This document shows positions 16,667-24,579 of a stretch of DNA of 64,000 bases, in pieces; within the stretch, counting starts at the first letter, position 1; every line of letters starts with the position of its first letter. The DNA is from UBA1205 sp045534635 (GTDB lineage Bacteria; Bacteroidota; Bacteroidia; Bacteroidales; WCHB1-69). Below the pieces are notes generated by a model, which worked only from the letters and a program-made list of their open reading frames with translations, did not search any database and had not been told where the DNA came from. The stretch lies in assembly GCA_045534635.1 (NCBI GenBank), contig JAZSKB010000038.1, positions 35,004 to 99,003 of the forward strand, in the 5' to 3' direction. A program made the translations under genes and the position numbers.

Positions 16667-17848
16667 TTAAAACCATGCAAGCAAATACGAAAGAGCAACA
16701 CCTAAATAAGTTCCTACAGCATAACCTACCAATCCAATAACGAGACCACTTATCAATACTTTTTTATTTCCCATTGCCCCTACCACAGGAGGAACAAAAG
16801 GAGGAGAACACAATAATGCAATATTCGATACGGTAAACAAATCTCCATCAATTTTTACAAAACGACAAAATAAAATATGTAAAACAACGGCAGTCAACAT
16901 TATAAACAAAATAAAACAAAGCAATGTAAATGCCGAAGTATTTAATGCTGTAATATCAAATTGAGAGGCTACAACAATACTAAAAATTAATATCAATAGC
17001 ATTCCTAATTCAAATGTTTTTGGCAAATTACGTATTTTTTTTGAACAAGAGGCTACAATTGCCAATGTTGTTACTGTCATTATAATTATCAATTCACTCA
17101 ATTTACCTGTTAAATATATTGATAGACAAACTCCTACCAACAAAAATACTATTGACAAAAGAAATGCAAACATTGTTTTTGGAAAAATATTTTTATTCAA
17201 CATATTTGCATAATTTTCTTCTCCACAATCTATAGTTGTTACATCTTTTTCTTCTGATTTTATTTGTATTTTATTTGAAAATGGCAACAAACGACGAAAT
17301 AATTTATATCCACCTGCTACTATAAACAATATTAAAGGGAATGTTACCAACATTTCAAAAGTATAAACCAAAGTAACAATATTTGAATTGACATGAAGAA
17401 TTGAAGCCAAAGCAAAAAAATTCATAGAACCTCCTGTATAAATACCCACCATCATTGATGAAACATTTGCCAAATCGGTGATTCCTTTATCTTGGAATAC
17501 AAAAAATGCTAATACAATTGCTATTACAATAGAAATAATTCCTCCAGCAAGTGTTATCATTGTTTTGGGTAAAGATTTTGACCATAATTTAAAATCCGAA
17601 CCAAACAACATTAATGGTATTGCTAATGGTACTGTCAAATTCATTATCCATTTTTGAATTGTTGACAATGTTACAAACTCTGCCGAACCTATTTCAAAAG
17701 CAACCATTCCCGTCAACGACATTAACAATCCCACAAAATAAGACATTATTACCGTACCTATCTTTTGAAAAAATTTCCACTTGTGAAAAATTGATACTAT
17801 AATGATTGGAAATATTAAATAAATGGTTGTTATGAGAATCAATCGCAT
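16667..17848 (-). CDS. DUF819 family membrane protein
   Basis: A 393-residue polytopic inner-membrane protein with about 10-12 hydrophobic segments. Stretches such as PLAIPLMLFGSDF, MMVGIYTGGSMNFFAL and the C-terminal PPFVPPVVGAMGNK-VLISGLVIGL are typical of DUF819 (YjcL-like), a probable transporter family with a duplicated fold. The substrate is unknown. It is transcribed from a promoter that overlaps the divergent mltG promoter. Confidence 0.88.
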   Translation of the reverse strand: MRLILITTIYLIFPIIIVSIFHKWKFFQKIGTVIMSYFVGLLMSLTGMVAFEIGSAEFVTLSTIQKWIMNLTVPLAIPLMLFGSDFKLWSKSLPKTMITLAGGIISIVIAIVLAFFVFQDKGITDLANVSSMMVGIYTGGSMNFFALASILHVNSNIVTLVYTFEMLVTFPLILFIVAGGYKLFRRLLPFSNKIQIKSEEKDVTTIDCGEENYANMLNKNIFPKTMFAFLLSIVFLLVGVCLSIYLTGKLSELIIIMTVTTLAIVASCSKKIRNLPKTFELGMLLILIFSIVVASQFDITALNTSAFTLLCFILFIMLTAVVLHILFCRFVKIDGDLFTVSNIALLCSPPFVPPVVGAMGNKKVLISGLVIGLVGYAVGTYLGVALSYLLAWF

Positions 17849-17915
17849 AAATATTTATATTTTTTACAAATCTTTAAATTATTGCATTTGTTTACAACTA
17901 TTTTTTGACTATTTG

Positions 17916-17923
17916 CAAAAGTA
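17916..17923 (-). promoter_or_regulatory. -7 box (TACTTTTG) of the DUF819 gene
   Basis: TACTTTTG then CA on the minus strand. A TTTG-type -33 (CAAA at 17945-17948 on the plus strand) lies 21 nt away, inside the mltG promoter region. Confidence 0.65.
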
Positions 17924-17936
17924 GCAAAAAAAATAT

Positions 17937-17944
17937 TACCTTTG
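17937..17944 (+). promoter_or_regulatory. -7 box (TACCTTTG) of mltG
   Basis: TACCTTTG then CA, only 6 bases before the mltG ATG at 17951. A TTTG at 17912-17915 is 21 nt upstream. Predicted transcription would start at or within a few bases of the ATG. Confidence 0.7.
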
Positions 17945-17950
17945 CAAAAG

Positions 17951-18991
17951 ATGAATAAGAAAAAAATTTTTATAATTATTGCCTTTATGGCACTGATTTT
18001 TACCACAATAGCAATTGTTGGTGCTTATATTGCTTATCGTTCTATTTTCAAAGACAATATCAAAAAAAGTAACGATACGTTGTTTTACATTCCTACTGGT
18101 GCAAATTTTGAAGACATTGTTTTACAATTACAAAATGAAGATTTGCTCATTGATGAAAATTCTTTTATATGGGTAGCCCAAAAGAAAAATTATCCTCAAA
18201 AAATAAAAAGTGGTTGCTATCTCATTAAAGCTAATATGAGCAACAACGAATTGGTGAATATGCTTCGTGGAGGATTACAAAATCCTATCAAACTAACATT
18301 CAATAACATACGAACAAAAGAAGATTTTTCCAAATGTATTGCAGCACAATTGGAATTTTCTGAAGAAGAATTATTGTCATTGCTCAACAACGATACTTTT
18401 TTGTTGCAATATGGTTTAAACAGCGAAACAGCATTAACACTTTTTTTACCTAATACTTACGAATTTTGGTGGAATACCTCTGCAAAGAAATTCATTGAAA
18501 GAATGAATCAAGAATTTCATAAATTTTGGAACAAAAGTCGCTCTTCTAAAGCTGCCGCTATTCCATTTTCCCCAATAGAAGTAAGTATTTTAGCGGCTAT
18601 TGTCGAAGAAGAAAACTCACTTTCTGACGAACAACCTATCATTGCTGGATTGTATATCAATCGATTACGAAAAGGAATGTTGTTACAAGCAGACCCAACA
18701 TTAAAATATGCTCTCGGCGATTTTGCCATAAAACGATTGCTTAACAAAGATAAAACAATAGACTCGCCATACAATACTTATCTTTATGCTGGTTTGCCTC
18801 CAGGACCTATCAGAATTCCTTCTATACAAGCCATTGAGGCAGTATTGAATTACGAACGACATAATTATTTGTATATGTGTGCAAAAGAAGATTTTTCTGG
18901 ACAACATAATTTTGCGGTATCCTTATCCGCTCATGAAAACAATGCTCAGAAATATCGCAATGCTCTCAATCAAAAAGGAATAAAAAGATAA
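17951..18991 (+). CDS. mltG: Endolytic murein transglycosylase MltG
   Basis: A 346-residue inner-membrane protein with an N-terminal helix, a LysM-like region (IPTGANFEDIV, YLIKANMSNNELVNMLRGG) and the YceG catalytic part: ILAAIVEEENS with the catalytic glutamate, INRLRKGMLLQADPTLKYAL, SPYNTYLYAGLPPGPI and FAVSLSAHE. MltG cleaves nascent glycan strands and sets their length. The ATG at 17951 was chosen over an in-frame TTG at 17942 because that TTG lies inside the promoter -7 box. The cobalamin adenosyltransferase gene follows 3 nt downstream, so the two are cotranscribed. Confidence 0.95.
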   Translation: MNKKKIFIIIAFMALIFTTIAIVGAYIAYRSIFKDNIKKSNDTLFYIPTGANFEDIVLQLQNEDLLIDENSFIWVAQKKNYPQKIKSGCYLIKANMSNNELVNMLRGGLQNPIKLTFNNIRTKEDFSKCIAAQLEFSEEELLSLLNNDTFLLQYGLNSETALTLFLPNTYEFWWNTSAKKFIERMNQEFHKFWNKSRSSKAAAIPFSPIEVSILAAIVEEENSLSDEQPIIAGLYINRLRKGMLLQADPTLKYALGDFAIKRLLNKDKTIDSPYNTYLYAGLPPGPIRIPSIQAIEAVLNYERHNYLYMCAKEDFSGQHNFAVSLSAHENNAQKYRNALNQKGIKR

Positions 18992-18994
18992 ACA

Positions 18995-19558
18995 ATGAAA
19001 ATATATACCAAAACCGGTGATACAGGAGAAACCTCTCTTATTGATAACGTTAGAGTTCCAAAAGATGATATTCGTGTGGAAGCATACGGAACTGTTGACG
19101 AACTCAATGCTCATATTGCATTAATTTCAACGCTTACAAGTGATAATAATTGCAAACAAATTTTACTTGATATTGAAAAAACATTGTTTGTTGTCCAAAC
19201 TCATTTGGCTATAAACGACAAAAACAATTGCAATATCCCTATCGTTGATATTAACGAAATTAAACCACAAAATTTAGAATCTGCTATTGATGAAATGCAA
19301 GCGATTTTGCCTAAAAATCATTCTTTTATATTGCTTAGTGCTAATGAAATTGCTGCCCAATGCCATATCGCAAGAACAATTTGCCGACGTTGCGAAAGAA
19401 GACTTGTTTCGCTTAATAGACAAAAAAACGTTGATAGCATTATCATGTGTTATATCAATCGATTATCCGATTTTCTTTTTATTTTGGCTCGCTATTTCAC
19501 TTTTGTTAACAATAACAACGAATCTGAACTTTCTCTTAGAAAAAACAACAAACAATAA
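18995..19558 (+). CDS. Cob(I)alamin adenosyltransferase, PduO type
   Basis: A 187-residue cytosolic enzyme that transfers the adenosyl group of ATP to cob(I)alamin. PduO-family signatures are intact: YTKTGDTGETSL near the N-terminus (ATP binding), RVEAYGTVDELNAHI, and ARTICRRCERRLVSL with the conserved arginines, then YINRLSDFLFILARY. It follows mltG by 3 nt. The functional link with mltG is not obvious and is probably only co-expression. Confidence 0.94.
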   Translation: MKIYTKTGDTGETSLIDNVRVPKDDIRVEAYGTVDELNAHIALISTLTSDNNCKQILLDIEKTLFVVQTHLAINDKNNCNIPIVDINEIKPQNLESAIDEMQAILPKNHSFILLSANEIAAQCHIARTICRRCERRLVSLNRQKNVDSIIMCYINRLSDFLFILARYFTFVNNNNESELSLRKNNKQ

Positions 19559-19700
19559 TGCAAGTTTTGTTGTAAATACAATTTTTTTAAAACATTTCTT
19601 TTTCTATTTTGTTTTTAAAACATTAAAAAACAACAAATTAATAAATTATTTAATTTGTTATTTTGTATTTTTCTTCACTTTTTTTCAAAAATCAACAACT

Positions 19701-19717
19701 TTGGCACGGAATTTGCT
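19701..19717 (+). promoter_or_regulatory. Sigma-54 (RpoN) -24/-12 promoter
   Basis: TTGGCACGGAATTTGCT matches the sigma-54 consensus YTGGCACGRNNNTTGCW at every specified position, with GG at 19703-19704 and GC at 19715-19716. Predicted start near 19728, 22 nt before the ATG at 19750. No TAnnTTTG box was seen in this gap. Confidence 0.85.
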
Positions 19718-19749
19718 ATGTAAAAAATAGTAACTAAAAAATTTATATT

Positions 19750-22638
19750 ATGAACACTTTAAAAAAATATTTTTTCGGTATTTCATTAGTCGTTTTTGCC
19801 CTAACAAATACGCTGGCCCAAAACATGTCTAACTACATTACACTCAACGTAAAAGCAAACGAAGATGTAGGTTTTGAAATTTTGGGAGATAGTCCAAACG
19901 ATTCCGCCAGAGTTGTTTGCGGTAAAATGGACACCTCTTTTCTTCTTTCATCAAATATATTTGTTGATATAACTTTTACTACACAAGATAGCATACTTAC
20001 CATTTACGGAAACGTAAGAGTTTTTTCTTGTTCTTTTAATGATTATATTAGAAGCATTGACTTTTCTAATAATCCTAATTTAAAAGAAATTTCTTGTGAC
20101 TATTTAGATTCGCTTACATCTTTGAATGTTAGCAACAATCCTGCAATAACTCATTTATCGTGTACAAACTGCCCAAAACTAACAGTTTTAGATATTAGTA
20201 GTTGCTCAAACTTAACATACTTGAATTGCAATAATAACAATTTAACTTCTTTAACTTTTCCTAAAAGTTCGTCAATTTTTGAGTTATCTTGTTTTGATAA
20301 TAAATTGACTTCTTTAAATCTTACAAATTGTACTTCTTTAGTATCTATTAATTGTTCCAACAATTTACTAACATCTCTTGATGTTAGCAACAATCCTCAA
20401 TTAAGAGATATATCCTGCGACAACAACAATTTAACATCTTTACATATTCACAATAATTATTATTTACAAACAATTAATTGTTCTGGTAATTCATTTACTA
20501 CACAAGCATTTGACGATTTGATGTGTTCTTTACCAGCAACTAATGGAGTCTTATATCCTCTTTACAACCAAAATGATAAAAATTATGCCGAATTTATGGC
20601 AAGTAATGCAAAAAATGCAAATGCAAAACATTGGTCTGTAGAATATTATGAGAATAATTCTTCTATTATTGATAGTACAACTGGAAATTTTGTTTGTAAC
20701 AATACATATTTTGTTGATACGAATTACCGCATCACATTATATCATAAAACCAATAAGAATTTACAATTTATGCTTTCCTCAAACAAACTTGACAATATGG
20801 CAAGAATTGTTAATGGTAATTTAGACACATTGGTTTTTTTAGGAACATATCTTTATTATGGACTCAATGTTGAAGAGGCGGTTACTACCATTTACGGAAA
20901 TATCAATGGTTTTGAATGTAATAACAATGATATTGATTCTATTGATATTACTAAAAATACATTATTAGAATATTTATTTTGCCGAAACAATAATTTATCC
21001 TCATTAGATGTAAGTAAACATACAAAGTTAATAGAATTGGACTGCGGTGAAAATAATTTAACAAATTTAGATGTTACTAAAAATACAATGTTACGTTCTT
21101 TGATGTGTAACGATTGTAAACTTACCTCCTTGAATATTACTGCTTGTTCTGCATTAATATCTTTAGTTTGTTCTAACAATCAATTATCTGATTTAGACCT
21201 AACTAAAAATACAGCATTAGAAGTATTGTTTTGCGATAGAAATAAATTAACTTCATTAAATATTAGTACTTGTATTGCATTGAGATACTTGTATTGTAAT
21301 GACAATCTCCTTACTGAACTTGACCTAAGTAATTGTACAATGTTAAGAGATTTATCTTGTCAAAATAATGAATTAACAACATTAAACGTTAACAAATGTC
21401 ATGATTTAAGCGAATTACATTGTAACAACAATAAATTAACATCTTTAGATTTAAGTACAAATGGAATAGGCTATGCATCTATTTACAATAATCCATTCAC
21501 AACAGATGTTTTCAACGATATAATGTGTTCTTTACCTTCAGTAAGTTGGGGCACTCTTTATGTTCTTGAAAACGATAAGGACACAAATGCTTCCATATTC
21601 GAGGCTTCTAATGGTAATATAGCAATAGACAAAGGTTATTCTCTTCGCTATGCTGAAACTTCAAATGATATTCCTGCGACAAATGGTACTTTTACTTGTA
21701 CTCCATTAATATTAGATAGTAGCGAATACATTACACTAAATATCCGAAAAGGAGAAAATGTTAATTTTTATTTTGCTTCCCCAATAAACAATACTCCTAT
21801 TAAAATTAAAAATGGAAACGATATATCTTATTTAGTTAGCGGAGCAAACGGTAACTCTTATTCTTCTACAATGGATTCTGATACATTAATCATTTATGGA
21901 AATATACATTCTTTTGAATGTAATTATAATCTTGCTCTCTCCAATGTTGATATTAGTACTGCTCCTTCTTTAATAGAACTTAGATTATATTTCACTAATT
22001 TAACTTCATTGGATATAAGTAAAAACATTGCTCTAACAAAATTAAACATTGAAGGCAATAAATTAACTTCATTAGACGTAAGCAATAATACAGCATTACG
22101 AGAATTAAATTGTACAAATAATCAGTTAACAAAATTGGAATTAAAAAATAACACTAATTTAAAAGAAGTTTCTTGTTTTGAAAATGCTTTCACTACCCAA
22201 GCCTTTGATGATATAATGTGTTCTTTACCAAAAGTAAATGGACAAGGTATATTTATTCCATTATTTTCTACAAATGATAAAAATACCGCTGCATTTATGG
22301 CAAGTAATTCCGCTAATGCAATAGCAAAAAATTGGCAAATAACTTATGCCAGAGGTGAAGAAATTCCAGCAACAAATGGTTCTTATTCTTGTAGTGGAGG
22401 TAATGCTATTACAGAAACACCAAATTCATCAATAGTGTTGTATCCTAATCCGACTAAAACAATGCTAAATATTGAAAACGTAACAGGAAATGTACAAATT
22501 TTCGATATTACCGGTCGTGTGGTAATGAGTGCAACCAATAATGGAGAAACATTGTTACAAATCAATGTGTCTAATTTATTTAAAGGTATGTATTTTGTAA
22601 AAATAGGGAATCATACTACAAAATTTATTAAAGAGTAA
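19750..22638 (+). CDS. T9SS-exported leucine-rich-repeat surface protein
   Basis: A 962-residue protein with a signal peptide (to about NTLAQ), three blocks of leucine-rich repeats (units such as LTSLDVSNNTALRELNCTNN, about 21 residues) separated by linker domains that start with YITLN and carry IYGN-x-x-xFxC, and a C-terminal T9SS type A sorting domain (LYPNPTKTMLNIENV, IFDITGRVV, LFKGMYFVKIGNHTTKFIKE). It is a paralogue of the minus-strand LRR protein at 30943-32931. The ligand is unknown; such LRR proteins usually mediate binding at the cell surface. It is the only gene here with a sigma-54 promoter and it ends in its own terminator. Confidence 0.92.
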   Translation: MNTLKKYFFGISLVVFALTNTLAQNMSNYITLNVKANEDVGFEILGDSPNDSARVVCGKMDTSFLLSSNIFVDITFTTQDSILTIYGNVRVFSCSFNDYIRSIDFSNNPNLKEISCDYLDSLTSLNVSNNPAITHLSCTNCPKLTVLDISSCSNLTYLNCNNNNLTSLTFPKSSSIFELSCFDNKLTSLNLTNCTSLVSINCSNNLLTSLDVSNNPQLRDISCDNNNLTSLHIHNNYYLQTINCSGNSFTTQAFDDLMCSLPATNGVLYPLYNQNDKNYAEFMASNAKNANAKHWSVEYYENNSSIIDSTTGNFVCNNTYFVDTNYRITLYHKTNKNLQFMLSSNKLDNMARIVNGNLDTLVFLGTYLYYGLNVEEAVTTIYGNINGFECNNNDIDSIDITKNTLLEYLFCRNNNLSSLDVSKHTKLIELDCGENNLTNLDVTKNTMLRSLMCNDCKLTSLNITACSALISLVCSNNQLSDLDLTKNTALEVLFCDRNKLTSLNISTCIALRYLYCNDNLLTELDLSNCTMLRDLSCQNNELTTLNVNKCHDLSELHCNNNKLTSLDLSTNGIGYASIYNNPFTTDVFNDIMCSLPSVSWGTLYVLENDKDTNASIFEASNGNIAIDKGYSLRYAETSNDIPATNGTFTCTPLILDSSEYITLNIRKGENVNFYFASPINNTPIKIKNGNDISYLVSGANGNSYSSTMDSDTLIIYGNIHSFECNYNLALSNVDISTAPSLIELRLYFTNLTSLDISKNIALTKLNIEGNKLTSLDVSNNTALRELNCTNNQLTKLELKNNTNLKEVSCFENAFTTQAFDDIMCSLPKVNGQGIFIPLFSTNDKNTAAFMASNSANAIAKNWQITYARGEEIPATNGSYSCSGGNAITETPNSSIVLYPNPTKTMLNIENVTGNVQIFDITGRVVMSATNNGETLLQINVSNLFKGMYFVKIGNHTTKFIKE

Positions 22639-22677
22639 TCTTATATTTTTTTTTCATGTTTCTTTCACAAATTTTTT

Positions 22678-22703
22678 GACCCGCAGGGCTGCGGGTCTTT
22701 TTT
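22678..22703 (+). terminator. Intrinsic terminator after the LRR gene
   Basis: Perfect 8-bp GC-rich stem GACCCGCA/TGCGGGTC with loop GGGC, followed by a T run, about 40 nt after the stop. Confidence 0.92.
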
Positions 22704-22870
22704 ATTTTTAGAAAAATGCTATGTTATATTTCCCTATTGTATCAAAATACACTTGTTGAAAAAATAAAGAATTAAGCAAAATCAATATTTTCAATAGGTC
22801 TATTAAAGAAAATATTAAAATAGAAAAGATATTTTTTTCTTGTTTTTTTTGTTTTAAGTAAAAAAAATGT

Positions 22871-22878
22871 TAATTTTG
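22871..22878 (+). promoter_or_regulatory. -7 box (TAATTTTG) of the ricT-gldH-PBP1A-dprA cluster
   Basis: TAATTTTG followed by CA, 22 nt before the ricT ATG at 22900. Confidence 0.65.
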
Positions 22879-22899
22879 CAAGTTATTAACATAAAGATA

Positions 22900-24078
22900 A
22901 TGGATAAAACAAAGCAAATAGAGAAGACAAATTTTTTAAACGAAAATATAGATTTAGAAGAAGATATAAACATCTCGTGTGCTCATAGTTACGAAGCAGA
23001 TGCAATAGCCGCCAATAAATTCCTTAGTAGAGGATTGTCGGCACCTCCAAAAGCAGAAGGTTCTAACAATACACTTTTTAGTCATAATTGTTGCAAATTA
23101 GGCACATACAATTGGATGAAAGATGTAGAAGTATTGGATTCCGAACAAATCTATGCTGAAGTACAATTCAAAAATAGTCATAAAGATTTTTTTGTTTTGC
23201 CTTCTGAAGAACCATTTGAAGAAGGAGATATTGTTGTGACAGAAGCAACAACTGGCTTTGATATTGGAATAATTTCACTTTTGGGCAAAGCGGTTCTTTT
23301 ACAAATGAAAAACAAAAAAGTAAAAGAAGTTAGCAAAAAAATATACAGAAGAGCCAAAGCCGCTGATATAGAAAAATGGGTGTCTGTTGTTAATAAAGAA
23401 GACGATACCATGATGAAATCTCGCTATATTGCTTGGGACATCAATTTAGATATGAAAATAAATGATGTTGAATATCAAGGAGATGGAACAAAAGCAGTTT
23501 TTTATTATTCGTCAGAAGATAGGGTTGATTTTCGAGAATTGATAAAAATATTGGCAGAAAAATTTCATATTCGTATAGAAATGCGTCAAATAGGAGTACG
23601 ACAAGAAGCAGCCCGTTTGGGCGGTTTAGGTTGTTGTGGAAGAGAAATCTGTTGTGCCTCATGGTTGAACAATTTCCAAACAGTATCAACAAGTACAGCG
23701 AGAACACAACAATTGTCGCTCAATCCTCAAAAATTGGCAGGACAATGTGGAAAATTGAAATGTTGTTTAAATTTTGAAAACGAAGCATACCAAGAAGAAT
23801 TGAAATTGTTTCCCGATATTCATACACAAATAAAAACAGAAAAAGGAGATGCATATTGTCATAAAATAGACATATTTAAAAAATTGATGTGGTATTCTTA
23901 TAAACAAGATTCTTCGCATATGTCGTATGCAATATCAACCGAAAAAGTAAAAGAAATCATTCAAATAAACAAACAAAATAAATTAATATCTGCTTTGGAA
24001 GAATATGCAGCAATCAATCAAGGAAAAAATGAAGAAAATTCATATAATATAGAGGATTTAAAATCAATAAATGATTAA
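22900..24078 (+). CDS. ricT: PSP1-domain protein RicT (YaaT)
   Basis: A 392-residue cytosolic protein. The PSP1 core is clear: RVDFRELIKILAEKFHIRIEMRQIG, then GLGCCGREICCASWL and GQCGKLKCCLNFE, with the paired cysteines that hold Fe-S clusters in the Bacillus RicAFT complex, which promotes mRNA maturation by RNase Y. In Bacteroidota the gene typically sits beside gldH, as here. The frame is open 11 codons upstream of 22900, but that ATG lies before the promoter -7 box, so 22900 is preferred. gldH starts 3 nt after the stop. Confidence 0.93.
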   Translation: MDKTKQIEKTNFLNENIDLEEDINISCAHSYEADAIAANKFLSRGLSAPPKAEGSNNTLFSHNCCKLGTYNWMKDVEVLDSEQIYAEVQFKNSHKDFFVLPSEEPFEEGDIVVTEATTGFDIGIISLLGKAVLLQMKNKKVKEVSKKIYRRAKAADIEKWVSVVNKEDDTMMKSRYIAWDINLDMKINDVEYQGDGTKAVFYYSSEDRVDFRELIKILAEKFHIRIEMRQIGVRQEAARLGGLGCCGREICCASWLNNFQTVSTSTARTQQLSLNPQKLAGQCGKLKCCLNFENEAYQEELKLFPDIHTQIKTEKGDAYCHKIDIFKKLMWYSYKQDSSHMSYAISTEKVKEIIQINKQNKLISALEEYAAINQGKNEENSYNIEDLKSIND

Positions 24079-24081
24079 AAT

Positions 24082-24579
24082 ATGAAAAGGATAATATATA
24101 TTGTTTTCATTTTTTTAGGCATAATAAATATTTCCTGTCATTCGGAAGTAAATTATGTGATGAGAGAAAATCAAGATATTCCTAATATGCAATGGATATT
24201 TTCGGAAAAACCTTCGTTTAATATAGATATTCAAGACACAACCGAAAATTACATTTTAGGATTTTGTATCAGATACAACAATGATTATCCAGATGCGAAT
24301 ATTTATTTATTTGTACATACCCAATTTCCAGAAGGAGAAAAATCAATAGACACTTTATCCATAGATTTGTTCTATCCCGATGGGAGTCCAACAGGAAGTG
24401 GAAAATATATAAAAGAATTGAATGTAAATGTAAGTCAAGTTCGATTTCCACAAATTGGTAGATACATTTTAGATATAGAACAAGCCAGTCGGCGAGACAC
24501 TTTACAAGGTATTGCCGCAGTAGGTGTATATTTATTGTCTGATTCAAAAAATGAAGGTTATGGCAAAGAAGAAAAATAA
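24082..24579 (+). CDS. gldH: GldH family lipoprotein
   Basis: A 165-residue lipoprotein (signal peptide with lipobox NISC). The pattern after it (NQDIPNMQWIF, YILGFCIRYNNDYPDANIYLFVHTQFP, DTLSIDLFYPDGSPTGSG) is that of GldH, first described as a gliding-motility lipoprotein in Flavobacterium but widespread in non-gliding Bacteroidales. Its 3' end overlaps the PBP1A start by about 20 nt. Confidence 0.9.
   Translation: MKRIIYIVFIFLGIINISCHSEVNYVMRENQDIPNMQWIFSEKPSFNIDIQDTTENYILGFCIRYNNDYPDANIYLFVHTQFPEGEKSIDTLSIDLFYPDGSPTGSGKYIKELNVNVSQVRFPQIGRYILDIEQASRRDTLQGIAAVGVYLLSDSKNEGYGKEEK

Noticed and set aside
19287..19730. A 147-codon frame overlapping the adenosyltransferase and the following gap
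   Set aside because: Mostly an out-of-frame reading of the adenosyltransferase gene; its end is low-complexity and crosses the sigma-54 promoter.
20100..22200. Regularly spaced repeats in the LRR gene as a possible CRISPR array
   Set aside because: They are coding leucine-rich repeats in one open frame with variable DNA sequence and no constant repeat/spacer pattern.
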